Origin: CAVTWY01 sp963738615
GTDB taxonomy: Bacteria > Pseudomonadota > Gammaproteobacteria > Burkholderiales > Burkholderiaceae_C
Reading direction: 5' to 3'
Length of the DNA stretch: 64,000 nucleotides
Assembly (NCBI GenBank): GCA_963738615.1
Contig: CAVTXI010000019.1
Coordinates: 868,001 to 932,000 of the forward strand
Shown here: positions 9,158 through 18,208 of the stretch, piece after piece
Position numbering within the stretch: the first letter of the stretch is position 1
Layout: each line of letters opens with the position of its first letter
Notes under the pieces: generated by a model
Database searches by the model: none
What the model was told of the DNA's origin: nothing
The model's input: only the letters and a program-made list of their open reading frames with translations
Translations under genes and position numbers: made by a program

Positions 9158-9719
9158 TGCATGTTTGCCAAGATGCGCGTTTGACGATTGGCTTGCGGGC
9201 CCATAGGCCCTCGCGGATGATGACGAACCGTTTTCAGACGGCGTTCTCGGACGACCGGAAGGGCGGACTCGGATGAGCCTCTACGTCTTCTCGTGCGCCA
9301 AGGCGGTCGATGCCAGGCAGTGCGCGGTGGCCGAGCGGGCCGTGGTGGCCGTGGGCAGCACGTCGTGAGGTCGACGGGAAGGATGAAGTCATCGAGCGCC
9401 AGGGGTTCGTTGCGCGCTGTCCCGAGGTGTATGTGACGCAGGACGTTGCCGGGGGCTGACGGCGCAGCTTGCGCGAGTTGCTGAGCAGGATCGTTGACGG
9501 TCAGCCTTGAAAGCTCTCGCTGGTCGGGGCGCCACGGCGGCTCACCGGTGCACAACTCGAACCACATGTCGAACTCTTCGAAGTCGCTGCGTCAACGTCG
9601 GCTCGTCTGCGCGATCCTTGAAGTTGCTCCTCTACTCGTTTACAGGTGAGCGAGCGTGCCGTGCCTTCCGCCGCTTGTCCGACAGGCCTTCGAGTCGGGA
9701 GGCGTCGCGTCAGCCGCTT
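9158..9719. other. Gene-poor boundary region
   Basis: No frame here has convincing coding character. An open minus-strand frame at 9103-9567 is proline/arginine-rich and lacks a ribosome binding site. It looks like degraded DNA between the att site and the first intact chromosomal gene. Confidence 0.4.
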
Positions 9720-9842
9720 CTACCGGCGCTTCTTGGCTGCGCTCTCCTTGCGTCCGTCAGCTTCGCTTTCCGCGAGATCCACCCCAAGGTACGCCTCTAA
9801 CGCGAACCGCACCACGTCCGAGCCTTGAAGGTTATCTTTGAT
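9720..9842 (-). pseudogene. C-terminal remnant resembling a ribbon-helix-helix protein
   Basis: About 40 codons ending at a TAG at 9720. It reads LQGSDVVRFALEAYLGVDL followed by a basic tail rich in Glu/Lys/Arg. The SDVVRxALExYL helix is typical of small ribbon-helix-helix DNA-binding proteins such as antitoxins or plasmid regulators. There is no start codon and the fragment abuts the 3' end of the carboxypeptidase gene, so only a stub survives. Confidence 0.4.
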
Positions 9843-9844
9843 CG

Positions 9845-11941
9845 TCAGCGGCTGATCTGCAGCGAGTAGGCCGCAGCCGCGCCGCTGTAGTAGCGCACAC
9901 GCACGTAGTAGGTTGCCGTCGTGGTGCCGGTGTTGGTGATGCTGGCGCTGTCGACGGCACCGGTGCCCAAGCTGCTGCGGGCTGCCGCATTGCCGGTCAA
10001 GGTGCGGTACAGATAGAGGTCGTAGTCGGCATTGGCCGGCGGCGTCAGCGTGGCGCTGAGCGTTCGACCTGGGGCGACGGTGACCGCGAAGTAGTCGTTG
10101 TCACCCGAGGTCATGCTGCCGTTGACGGTGGCCGGATTCGGCGTGACCACCTGCGCTGTCGCGCGGGTGTTGTTGCTTTCGACTTCCGCGACCGTTCCGC
10201 CGCCACCGCCGGTGCCGATGGTGATGTAGGTGGCGCTGATCGCGCCCCAAGCGCCGCCGGCATCTTGCGCGCGCACGAACACGATGTGCTTGCCTGTCGC
10301 CATGCCGGTGGTGTCGATCGAGCCGGTGAGGCCTTCCGTGGTTGCGTTGAACGCGCCGTCGGCAGCCGCGAGCGTGCGTGCCGTGCCGCCCGCCCACGGC
10401 GGTGTGTCGATGTAGTACTCCGCGGCCGCGACGTTCTGCGTCGCTTCGGCTCCGTTGCTGTTGTTGAAGCGCGAGTCCGTGGCCGAGCCCGTCAGCGTGA
10501 CTGCGGTACCTGCGGGCACGGTGCTGCTCGACAGGGTCACGTTCGTCAGGTCCGGGCCACCCGGTGTGAGGTACGGCGTGCGCACGACCTTGGCTGCGTA
10601 GATCAACGCGGGCAGGTTTTTCGGCTTGATGGTGTTGGTGTAGTCGGTGCAGCTCTGAAAGAACGAGGTGCCCAGCTCGAACGTATAGGCCGCCACGCCC
10701 AGCTCGCCGTAGCTGACGCCAGAGCTCGTGCCGTCGGTGGCGTACAGCCCGATCGACTGCTGCGGCGTGTAGTCATTGAAGAACGCGAACTTGCGGCCGA
10801 GTGTTTGCAGCGCCGCACCGTTGGGCGCCGGCGTGGCGGTGTCGCCCCAGGGCCAGAGCACGAGCTGGCTGTAGCTGTGCACGTCGATGTGGATGCCGCT
10901 GGTGTCGCTGGGTGCGGCGTCGGTCTTCGCGGGCCCGCGGCGGTCTGGCCACAAGCTACGCACATAGGCCTCGATGGCTTGTGTCTCCGGTTCGGAGCCC
11001 GCGCTGGCACCGCGGTAGGTGAGGTCGCACTGGTTTCCGCTCGAGCCCGTGCCGCCGGTGGCGTTCCAGCCGAAGCTGAAGTTGCGATTCAAGTCGGCGC
11101 CGCGCGTGTTGCTGGTCGCGCCGCAGTAGGCCTGGTTGGTGTTCTTGCGCCACGACAAACCGGTTTCGGCTTGCTTGCGGCCGTCGGGGTTGGTGTGCAA
11201 CATCAAGTGCACTTCGTGGTGGTCGAGGATCCAGGTTGCATCGGCATTGACGCCGTAGCCTTCGAGCAGCCAACGCGCGAACGACAGGTTCAGCGGCGCG
11301 GTCGTGTACTCACGCGCATGGATGGCGCTGTTGACGAACAGTTTGGGTTTGTCGCCGGTGAGGCTCTTGTTGGTGAGCTTCAAGACGAAGATGTCGTAGC
11401 CGCCGATGCCCGCGCTTTTCTCCCACGAGTTGCCGACGTCGATCCACGCCGCGAGGTTCGGGTAGGTGGTGGTGAAGCCCTGCGCCGCGGCATAAGTCTC
11501 TTCCACGGTTTCGTAGCAGCTGAAACTCGGGATCGACTGCACGCCGACCAGGTCGCCGACGGCGCCGGTAACCGACTGGCGCGAAATCGAGTTGCGGTTC
11601 ATCTGGTCGAGGAAGGTGCGGCGCTGGGCAATGAACTCATCGGCGCGTGCCAGGCGGAAGCCGAACGACTGCAGCTGCGACATTTCCGCCGCATCCAGCT
11701 CCATCACCAGATAGCCTTCGGCGTAGCGGCTTTCGAGCACGTTGTGGTGGAAGGTGATGGCGGCCTTGCGCGCCATCTCGGCATTCGGGGCATAGACCTT
11801 ATAGACGTTCTCGGCCGCGTACTCGGCCTGAAGGTCTTGTTGTGTCTGCGCGGCTGTTTGACGTTGAGCAGGCTGCTGCGCCAGCGCGGCGCTGACCACG
11901 GTGAGCGACAGGCACAGGACGAGATTGAAGTTGCGCGGCAT
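9845..11941 (-). CDS. Secreted M14 zinc carboxypeptidase with PPC domain
   Basis: Encodes 698 residues, starting at ATG 11941 with GGAG 8 nt upstream. The longer frame to 12004 lacks such a site. An N-terminal Sec signal peptide (about residues 1-22, ending ALAQQ) directs export. The catalytic domain (about 140-460) has the M14 zinc ligands in HAREY (His208, Glu211) and DVHSYSQ (His355), the substrate-binding NPDG and LNRNF motifs, and the catalytic Glu in FELG (Glu422). The last 100 residues form a bacterial pre-peptidase C-terminal (PPC) domain (EVESNNTRATAQ, DYDLYLYR). It should remove C-terminal residues from peptides outside the cytoplasm. Monocistronic, divergent from the next lipoprotein gene. 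Confidence 0.9.
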   Translation of the reverse strand: MPRNFNLVLCLSLTVVSAALAQQPAQRQTAAQTQQDLQAEYAAENVYKVYAPNAEMARKAAITFHHNVLESRYAEGYLVMELDAAEMSQLQSFGFRLARADEFIAQRRTFLDQMNRNSISRQSVTGAVGDLVGVQSIPSFSCYETVEETYAAAQGFTTTYPNLAAWIDVGNSWEKSAGIGGYDIFVLKLTNKSLTGDKPKLFVNSAIHAREYTTAPLNLSFARWLLEGYGVNADATWILDHHEVHLMLHTNPDGRKQAETGLSWRKNTNQAYCGATSNTRGADLNRNFSFGWNATGGTGSSGNQCDLTYRGASAGSEPETQAIEAYVRSLWPDRRGPAKTDAAPSDTSGIHIDVHSYSQLVLWPWGDTATPAPNGAALQTLGRKFAFFNDYTPQQSIGLYATDGTSSGVSYGELGVAAYTFELGTSFFQSCTDYTNTIKPKNLPALIYAAKVVRTPYLTPGGPDLTNVTLSSSTVPAGTAVTLTGSATDSRFNNSNGAEATQNVAAAEYYIDTPPWAGGTARTLAAADGAFNATTEGLTGSIDTTGMATGKHIVFVRAQDAGGAWGAISATYITIGTGGGGGTVAEVESNNTRATAQVVTPNPATVNGSMTSGDNDYFAVTVAPGRTLSATLTPPANADYDLYLYRTLTGNAAARSSLGTGAVDSASITNTGTTTATYYVRVRYYSGAAAAYSLQISR

Positions 11942-12021
11942 CGATACATCTCCGACGTTGCGTGGCGCTCGCAGTGAGCGAAAGAGGCGCGATCGTGCGC
12001 ACACGCGAGCGCGCCGTCAAG

Positions 12022-12065
12022 GTGAGTTGCAAATAGTGAGTTGCAAATAGGTGAGTTGCGAATAG
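12022..12065. repeat. Three tandem 14-15-bp repeats (GTGAGTTGCAAATAG)
   Basis: Three near-identical direct copies lie in the divergent spacer between the carboxypeptidase and lipoprotein genes. Unit lengths are 14, 15 and 15, and the last copy has one A-to-G change. They could be regulator-binding sites or a slippage expansion. Confidence 0.65.
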
Positions 12066-12123
12066 TCCTGTTCATGTCCTGTTCGTTGCCCGAGGCTCCG
12101 GAGCCGCGTATCGTTCGAATCCG

Positions 12124-12609
12124 ATGCCACGCCTTGTTTCCGCTCTCGTGCGCGCCGCCGCTTCGAAACAGCGGCGCGCACTGGCCACTGCGGTCGTCCT
12201 TGCCTTGTCGAGCGCAGGTTGCGCCCAGGCGCAGCCTGGCACTGACACGGCCGCGCAGTGGCAAGCGCTGCGCCCGCTGCGCGGTCACTTCGACGGGTCA
12301 ACGTGGAATGCCGATGTTGACCGTTGGCAGGGCCGCAAGCATGTCCTGATGCAGACGCTGGCGGCACAAGCGCTCGACGAGCGGCTGACGCGCGACGCAT
12401 TGATACGGCGCATGGGCGCGCCCGATGCGGTGTGGCGCGCCGGCCAGCCGGACCACGCCATGGCGCTCGAACAAGCGCAATGGCGCGGCGCATCACCGCC
12501 CGGCGGCGAGCTGCTGGTCTATCACTGGCGCGGCCAACACGACCGCCTGCTGTTTGCGCTCCACAACGGGCATGTCGTCGCCGCGGGCTGGCTGATGGTG
12601 CAGGAGTGA
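12124..12609 (+). CDS. Putative lipoprotein, unknown function
   Basis: Encodes 161 residues. The N-terminus has a basic region, a hydrophobic stretch (ATAVVLALSS) and SAGC, a plausible lipobox with the lipidated Cys near residue 33. The mature part is about 125 residues, Gln/Trp/Asp-rich, with the conserved-looking segment LTRDALIRRMGAPDAVW. This recalls the small-repeat pattern of SmpA/OmlA-like lipoproteins but is not a clear match. Probably an envelope protein of unknown role. Confidence 0.6.
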   Translation: MPRLVSALVRAAASKQRRALATAVVLALSSAGCAQAQPGTDTAAQWQALRPLRGHFDGSTWNADVDRWQGRKHVLMQTLAAQALDERLTRDALIRRMGAPDAVWRAGQPDHAMALEQAQWRGASPPGGELLVYHWRGQHDRLLFALHNGHVVAAGWLMVQE

Positions 12610-12619
12610 TGCGGCGTCC

Positions 12620-14043
12620 ATGAAGCGCGTCCTGGTGCTGGCACCTTCCGCGGCGACCACCGCTTCGGCGACCGACTGACCGACAACTCCGCCGCCGGGC
12701 GCGCGGCGCAAGCCGCGGCGACGCAGCGTTGGCTTGCTGAGGCGCGTGCGATCGACCGCGCTGCATTGCCGGCCACCGACCGCCTCGCTCGACCTGTTCA
12801 TCCGCGACGCCGAACGGCGCATCGCCATGTTCCCCTTCACCGGCTTCCGGTCGCTGGCGATCGGCTCGAACGACGGCGTGCAGACCGCGCTTGCCGGGCT
12901 GCTCGCGGTCACCCCGATGGACAGCCGCGAGCGCGCCGAGCAACTGTTGCGGCGCTTGGCGGCGTTTGCGCCACGGATCGACGACGAGATCGCCCGCATG
13001 CGTGAAGGCGCTGCGCTGGGTTGGGCGCCGACGCGGCAGGCGCTCGAACGCGCGCTGGTGCAAATCGACCGCCAGCTTGCGCCCGCGGCCGAAGACGGAC
13101 CGTTCGACGCGCCGTTCAAACGGCTGCCCGCAGCGATGGCGCAGGCCGAACGCAGTGAGCTTCAGGCGCGTGGGCGCGCGGCAGTCGACCAGCAGGTGCT
13201 GCCCGCCATGCGCAAGCTGCGTGCGTTCATCGCCGACGAGTACCTCGCGAAGGCGGTGCGCAACGGCGCGTACTCGGCCTACCCAGACGGTGCACGCGTC
13301 TACGAGCTGCTGGTGCGCGAGCGGACCACCACGACGCTGTCGCCGCGGCGCATCCACGAGATCGGGCTGGCCGAACTCGATCGCCTGCGCGGGCGCATGG
13401 AGGCCACGATGCGCGAAGCGAAGTTCGATGGCGACTTTGCCGCCTTCGTGCACTTCCTGCGGAACGATCCGCGCTGGGCGCGCAAACGCACCTGGGAAGC
13501 GGAAACGTTGGTGGCGCACGAGGCCGTGCCGGGTCACCACATACAGACCGCGCGCGCGCGCTCGAGCTGCGCAACCTGCCCGAGTTCCGCCGCAGCGGCT
13601 TCTTCACCGCTTACGGCGAGGGCTGGGCGCTGTATGCCGAGACGCTGGGCTTCGAAGCCGGCCTCTACACCGACCCCTACAGCCGCTTCGGCCACCTGCA
13701 GTGGCAGGCCTTCCGCGCAGCGCGCCTGGTTGTCGAGACCGGGCTGCACGCCTTGGGCTGGAGCCGCGAGCGCGCGATCGACTTCATGGTCGAACGCACC
13801 GGTGTCGCGCCCGAGTTCGTCACGTCGGAAGTCGAGCGCTACCTCTCCACGCCCGGGCAGGCGCTGGCCTACATGATCGGCAGGATGAAGTTCGACGAGC
13901 TGCGCGAACGCGCCCGCACACGGCTGGGCACGAAGTTCGACCTGCGCCGATTCCACAACATGCTGCTCGACCAGGGCGCGCTGCCGCTGGATGTGCTGGA
14001 GCGCCTGGCCGACGGATGGATCGCGGCTGAAGCGGGGCGGTGA
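12620..14043 (+). pseudogene. DUF885-family protein, broken
   Basis: Homology to the large secreted DUF885 (metallopeptidase-like) family is visible in three frames: FRGDHRFGDRLTDNSAAGRA, then from about 12780 LDLFIRDAERR to VAHEAVPGHH, then from about 13555 LELRNLPEFRRSGFFTAYGE to the stop. The HEAVPGHH zinc-type motif survives. Two losses look real. The signal peptide and N-terminus collapse to about eight residues before FRGDHRF. Between LRNDPRW and TWEAETLVAHEAVPGHH roughly 70 residues usually present in the family are missing. Frameshifts plus in-frame deletions point to a decaying gene rather than only sequencing errors. Confidence 0.7.
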
Positions 14044-14280
14044 TTCGCGCGTTGGGTCTCGAGTGCGCCGCTGCTCAGACCACCGTCCTTCGGTCACCGT
14101 CGTACTTCTGTGCCGCGGACGCGGCTTGCGACGGCAAGCGGCATGACCGGATCGATGCCATGCTGCCGTGCCAGCCACGCACCGCCGATGGGGTCTGCAA
14201 GCTCCTCCATCGGCGGATTATGAGAAAAATCATTCACGGCAGCTCAAAAACGATGCTTGCCGAGCCATGCCTGCTCAAAA
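14044..14280. other. Intergenic region, nothing recognised
   Basis: It contains no frame with coding character. Two copies of GCTCAAAAACG lie in its last 50 bp, immediately before the palindrome. Confidence 0.4.
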
Positions 14281-14298
14281 ACGGTTACGCGTAACCGT
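14281..14298. promoter_or_regulatory. 18-bp perfect palindrome ACGGTTACG/CGTAACCGT
   Basis: A perfect two-fold symmetric site of operator size that is AT-richer than its surroundings. The two direct GCTCAAAAACG copies nearby add to the impression of a former regulatory region. The gene it served is now only the remnant that follows. Confidence 0.55.
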
Positions 14299-14301
14299 GA
14301 T

Positions 14302-14412
14302 GCAGGTGGCGCACCCGGCCAAGCTCGCGAGCTGACCGATCTGGTGGATGCTGGCTTGCTGCTGCGCACGGGGCAGGGCAGGGGGACGCGGTACGAGATG
14401 GCCGCGCCCTGA
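14302..14412 (+). pseudogene. C-terminal remnant of a Fic-family protein (winged helix)
   Basis: Thirty-seven codons reading ARELTDLVDAGLLLRTGQGR then GTRYEMAAP and stop. This matches the C-terminal winged-helix end of Fic/DUF4172-type proteins, which typically close with RDL-x-LV-x-GLL-x-R-x-G-x-GRGT-x-Y. No Fic motif (HPFxxGN) is present upstream, so the rest is deleted. Confidence 0.5.
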
Positions 14413-14422
14413 GTTGCCTTCT

Positions 14423-14851
14423 TCAGCCCGCAGCCTTCAACCCCGCCGCGTTGATGCCAGCCATCACGATCTGCTCGTCTTCGTCGCCCGTGCCGCCCGA
14501 CGCACCCGCCGCGCCGATCACGCTTCCCTGCGCGTCGAGGATCAACACGGCGCCGGTCTGCGGAATGAACTTCTGCTGCGCGACGGCCGATACAGCGCCG
14601 AAGAACGCTGGCATGTCTTTCGCGCGTTGCACCAGCGCGCGGCTGTTGGTGCCCATGCCGACGGCTGCGCCGGTCTTGCCCAGTGCGATGTCCAGACGCA
14701 GCGCGCTGGCGCCGTCTTCGCGGCCGCTGACGACGATCTGACCGGCTGCGTCGACGACCACCACGCCCATCGGCTTGAAGTTGGATTGACGCGCGGTGGC
14801 GAAGGCGGTGTCGAGGATCGTGCGCGCTTGCGCGAGAGTCAGCTTGGACAT
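14423..14851 (-). CDS. GlcG/HbpS-family heme-binding-like protein
   Basis: Encodes 142 residues, the normal length for the GlcG/HbpS (DUF336) family. Family hallmarks include the N-terminal LTLAQARTILD helix, the GVVVVDAAGQIVVSGREDGA strand-turn and a Gly-rich IGAAGASGGTGDEDE segment. There is no signal peptide, so it is cytoplasmic. Members form octamers and bind heme or act as redox sensors; the substrate here is unknown. It lies 50 bp downstream of, and on the same strand as, a short-chain dehydrogenase, so the two are probably co-transcribed. Confidence 0.85.
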   Translation of the reverse strand: MSKLTLAQARTILDTAFATARQSNFKPMGVVVVDAAGQIVVSGREDGASALRLDIALGKTGAAVGMGTNSRALVQRAKDMPAFFGAVSAVAQQKFIPQTGAVLILDAQGSVIGAAGASGGTGDEDEQIVMAGINAAGLKAAG

Positions 14852-14902
14852 GGGTTCTCTTTCTCTTTCTCTCTCTTGCGAGTCGTTGGTGTGAAGGATT
14901 CT

Positions 14903-15658
14903 TCAGCGCCCGCCGGCCACGTCGATGAGCGCGCCGGTGGTGTACGACGCCGCGTCCGACAGCAGCCAGACGATCGCGGCGGCGACTTCGTCGGCGGTGC
15001 CAGGGCGTTGCATCGGGATCATGCCGGCCGCTTGCGTCGCGCGGTCGGGTTCGCCGCCCGACGCGTGGATGTCGGTGTCGATGATGCCGGGGCGCACGCC
15101 GTTCACGCGCACGCCTTCGGCCGCGACTTCGCGCGCCAAGCCGATCGTGAAGGTGTCGATCGCGCCTTTGCTGGCGGCATAGTCGACGTACTGGCCCGGC
15201 GAGCCCAGCAGCGCGGCTTTGCTCGACAGGTTGACGATCGCGCCGCCGGTGCCGCCGTGTTTCGTCGACATGCGCTTCAACGCTTCGCGCGCGCAGACGA
15301 ACGAGCCGATGATGTTGGTGTCGAACATGCGCTCGAGGCGCTCGACGCTCATCTGGTCGACGCGGGTCTTCGCGTCGACGATGCCGGCGTTGTTGACCAG
15401 CGCGCCGAGCACGAAGCCGGCGGCGTCGACGGCGGCGAACATCGACATCACCTGCGCTTCGTGCGCCACGTCGGCTTGCAGCAGCAGCGTGCGCGCGCCG
15501 TGTGCGGCGGCGGCGGTGGCGACGTGGCGCGCCGCGGCGGCGTCGCTGCGGTAGTTGATGCCAACGTCCCAGCCGGCGCGCGCGCAGGCCACGGCCACGG
15601 CGGCGCCGATGCCGCGACTGGCACCTGTGATCAACACGAATCGACGTGTGGTGTTCAT
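14903..15658 (-). CDS. Short-chain dehydrogenase/reductase (SDR)
   Basis: Encodes 251 residues, the classical SDR length. The start is MNTTRR at 15658; the upstream ATG at 15688 would add ten untypical residues. The cofactor motif TGASRGIG lies at residues 10-17, followed by NNAG and a YAASK active-site pair. The C-terminus ends in the common TGALIDVAGGR. It should be an NAD(P)H-dependent oxidoreductase of unknown substrate, close to 3-oxoacyl-ACP-reductase-like SDRs. Divergent from phoX, with about 60 bp between starts. Confidence 0.9.
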   Translation of the reverse strand: MNTTRRFVLITGASRGIGAAVAVACARAGWDVGINYRSDAAAARHVATAAAAHGARTLLLQADVAHEAQVMSMFAAVDAAGFVLGALVNNAGIVDAKTRVDQMSVERLERMFDTNIIGSFVCAREALKRMSTKHGGTGGAIVNLSSKAALLGSPGQYVDYAASKGAIDTFTIGLAREVAAEGVRVNGVRPGIIDTDIHASGGEPDRATQAAGMIPMQRPGTADEVAAAIVWLLSDAASYTTGALIDVAGGR

Positions 15659-15720
15659 CGAAGCATCATAGGGTTCGTCAAGATTCAACCGACAGATTCA
15701 ACCGACACCCAGGAGCGACG

Positions 15721-17652
15721 ATGTCCAAAAACTTCGACACGATGGAAGACAGCAACCGCAGCGCGAACCCGAGCATTCATGAGGTGTCAGACCCGTCGCG
15801 CCGCGTGCTGATGAAGACCTCGGTCGCGTTCGCCGTAACGTCGTGGTTGGGTTCGCAGGCCGGGTGCGCGGCCACCGCGCAGGGCGGACCGACCAACATC
15901 GGCTTCAAGAGCGTGCCCATGGCGAAGGTCGACGCGATCGTCGTGCCCGAGGGCTACGTGGCTGAAGTGATGGCACCCTGGGGCGAGCCCATCGGCGTGG
16001 CCGGCGCCATGCCGGCATGGAAGCCCGACGCCAGCAACACCGCGGCCGAGCAGGCGGTGCAGATGGGCATGCATCACGACGGCGTCGCGTTTTATCCGTT
16101 GGGCGACGGCGCCGCGGGCAGCGCGCGCGGCCTGCTGGCGATGAACCACGAGTATGTCGATGACGGACTGCTGCACGCCGATGGTTTGGCGACCTGGTCT
16201 GCCGAGAAGGTGAAGAAGGCGCAAGCCGCGCACGGTGTGTCGGTGATCGAAATTGCGCAGACGGGTGGGCGCTGGCAGGTGGTGCGGCCGTCGCGCTACG
16301 CGAAACGGCACACCTCGGCAACGCCGTTCGTGGTGCAAGGCCCGGCCGCCGGTCATGCCTTGCTGAAGACCGCCGCCGACCCCGATGGGCGCCGCGTGCT
16401 GGGCACGCTGAACAACTGCGCCAGTGCGCCCACGCCGTGGGGCACGTACCTGTCGGGCGAAGAGAACTGGGCCTTCTACTTCGATGGTGGCGGCGCCACC
16501 GCACCGGCCGACGCGCGGCGCTATGGCGTGCGCGAGAAGAGCCCGTACCGCTGGGCCGAACACGACGAACGGTTCGACTTCGGCAAGCACCCGAACGAAT
16601 TCAACCGCTTCGGCTACATCGTCGAGATCGACCCGATGGCGCCCGACGCGCTGCCGGTCAAGCGCACCTCGTTAGGCCGCTGCGCACACGAAGGCGCGTG
16701 GGTGGCGGTGACGAAGGACGGCCGCGCGGTCGTCTACACCGGCGAAGACGCGCGCTTCGAGTACATCTTCAAGTTCGTCAGCCGCGACCGCATCGCACCC
16801 GCACGCCCCGGCGTGACCGCAGCGCAGGCGAACCGCGAACTTCTGGACCACGGCACGTTGTACGTCGCGCGGTTCGACACCGGCGGTAAGGGCCAGTGGA
16901 TCCCGCTCGTGGCAGGGCAAGGAGTGCTGACGGCCGACAAAGGCTTCCCTGATCAGGCCAGCGTGTGCGTGCGCTCGCGCCAGGCCGGCGATGCGGTCGG
17001 CGCCACGAAGATGGACCGCCCCGAATGGCTCGCGATCGACGAGCGCACGCGCGAGGTGTACTGCACGCTGACCAACAACTCGGCGCGCGGCACAACGGGC
17101 CAGCCGGGCGTCGACGCCGCGAACCCGCGCGCGAACAACGCCATGGGCCAGATCATCCGCTGGAAGGAAGACGGCGACTACGACGGCACCCACTTCGCGT
17201 GGGACCACCTGGTGCTGGCGGGCGACCCGGCGAACGAGCGAGGCGACGCGAAGGGCAACATCAACGGCGACATCTTCGGCTGCCCCGACGGCATCGTGTT
17301 CGACACGCGCGGTGTGTTGTGGATTCAGACCGACGCGCACGCGACACAGATGGGTCAGGGCGAATTGAAGAACCTGCCGGTGAACCAGATGCTGGCGTGC
17401 AACCCGCGCACGAAAGAGACGCGCCGCTTTCTCACCGCGCCCGTCAACTGCGAAGTCACCGGCATCGCTTTCACGCCCGACATGCGCACGATGTTCATCA
17501 ACATCCAGCACCCGGGCGAGACGCCGAGCGACCGCTCGGACCCGAAGCAGCCAGACCGCTATTCGAATTGGCCCGAGGGCAAGGCGGGGGCAAGGCCGCG
17601 GTCGGCGACGGTGGTGATCAGGCGCAAGGACGGGGGCGTGGTGGGGACGTGA
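15721..17652 (+). CDS. PhoX-family phosphatase (DUF839), Tat-exported
   Basis: Encodes 643 residues, typical for PhoX. The start at ATG 15721 follows AGGAGCG. The N-terminus has a Tat-like motif (PSRRVLMKTS, residues 20-29) and a hydrophobic segment ending near GCAATA, so it is periplasmic or lipid-attached. The DUF839 signatures are visible: NHEYVDDG, SGEENWAFYFDGG, EGAWVAVTKDGRAVVYTGED and the terminal CEVTGIAFTPDMRTMFINIQ. PhoX enzymes are calcium/iron-dependent phosphomonoesterases induced by phosphate starvation. No Pho box is clearly visible upstream. Convergent with the lipoprotein gene that follows, ending 1 bp before it. Confidence 0.88.
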   Translation: MSKNFDTMEDSNRSANPSIHEVSDPSRRVLMKTSVAFAVTSWLGSQAGCAATAQGGPTNIGFKSVPMAKVDAIVVPEGYVAEVMAPWGEPIGVAGAMPAWKPDASNTAAEQAVQMGMHHDGVAFYPLGDGAAGSARGLLAMNHEYVDDGLLHADGLATWSAEKVKKAQAAHGVSVIEIAQTGGRWQVVRPSRYAKRHTSATPFVVQGPAAGHALLKTAADPDGRRVLGTLNNCASAPTPWGTYLSGEENWAFYFDGGGATAPADARRYGVREKSPYRWAEHDERFDFGKHPNEFNRFGYIVEIDPMAPDALPVKRTSLGRCAHEGAWVAVTKDGRAVVYTGEDARFEYIFKFVSRDRIAPARPGVTAAQANRELLDHGTLYVARFDTGGKGQWIPLVAGQGVLTADKGFPDQASVCVRSRQAGDAVGATKMDRPEWLAIDERTREVYCTLTNNSARGTTGQPGVDAANPRANNAMGQIIRWKEDGDYDGTHFAWDHLVLAGDPANERGDAKGNINGDIFGCPDGIVFDTRGVLWIQTDAHATQMGQGELKNLPVNQMLACNPRTKETRRFLTAPVNCEVTGIAFTPDMRTMFINIQHPGETPSDRSDPKQPDRYSNWPEGKAGARPRSATVVIRRKDGGVVGT

Positions 17653-17653
17653 G

Positions 17654-18208
17654 TCACCCGCTCGTCGAGGGGCAAGTCAGGCTGAGCCCGCGCAACGCAT
17701 CGTCGACATCGACGCCGATGTGTTCCAGAACGATGACGTGCTGGATAGGGTAAGCAGGCCGTTCGGCGCGCTCGCCTTCGGTGACGTAGCGCAGCAAGAC
17801 CACGATCGAGCGGCGTGCCACGCGGTCGGTCCAAGCGTGAGTTTGCTGGTGGACCGTGCCGCCGCGCTCCTGACGGCGCTGCCAACCAGACGGCTTTTCG
17901 CATGCCAGCCATGGGCGGGACAACTGTTGCGCGTAGTGGCGCGCTGCACGTTCGTCGGGGTACGCGGCTTCGAGCGTGAAGTCGGTCTGGTAGACCCGCC
18001 CGGCGGCAGACGCCGTGTGGCTTGCATCGATCGCGTCTCGAGGCAACGACAGCAGGGTCGGATCGCCTAAGCGCGTGCACGCGCACAGGATCACGCCAAC
18101 AAGTGCTGCGGCGCAGAGGCCAGGGCGACCTGAAAAAACTCGCGAGTCTTTTGCAGTGGACCTTAAAGAACTCGCGCAACCTACGAGGCTGCGTTTCACG
18201 GCATCCAT
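17654..18208 (-). CDS. Putative lipoprotein coupled to membrane-fusion protein
   Basis: Encodes 184 residues if started at ATG 18208, which overlaps the stop of the upstream gene by 13 bp. The hydrophobic core AAALVGVILCACTRL gives a plausible lipobox with Cys near residue 44, so a later start is possible. The mature part contains YQTDFTLEAAYPDERAARHY and WTDRVARRSIVVLLRYV and no known domain. Coupling to an HlyD-like protein suggests a shared envelope complex. Confidence 0.6.
   Translation of the reverse strand: MDAVKRSLVGCASSLRSTAKDSRVFSGRPGLCAAALVGVILCACTRLGDPTLLSLPRDAIDASHTASAAGRVYQTDFTLEAAYPDERAARHYAQQLSRPWLACEKPSGWQRRQERGGTVHQQTHAWTDRVARRSIVVLLRYVTEGERAERPAYPIQHVIVLEHIGVDVDDALRGLSLTCPSTSG

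Noticed and set aside
9103..9567. A 154-codon minus-strand gene next to the att site
   Set aside because: It has no ribosome binding site, a Pro/Arg-rich composition and it runs through the 11-bp repeats. Coding is not supported.
10265..11977. A 570-codon plus-strand open frame opposite the carboxypeptidase
   Set aside because: It is the antisense shadow of an intact M14 gene. High GC leaves long open frames on both strands, and the product is Arg/Val/Gly-rich with no domain.
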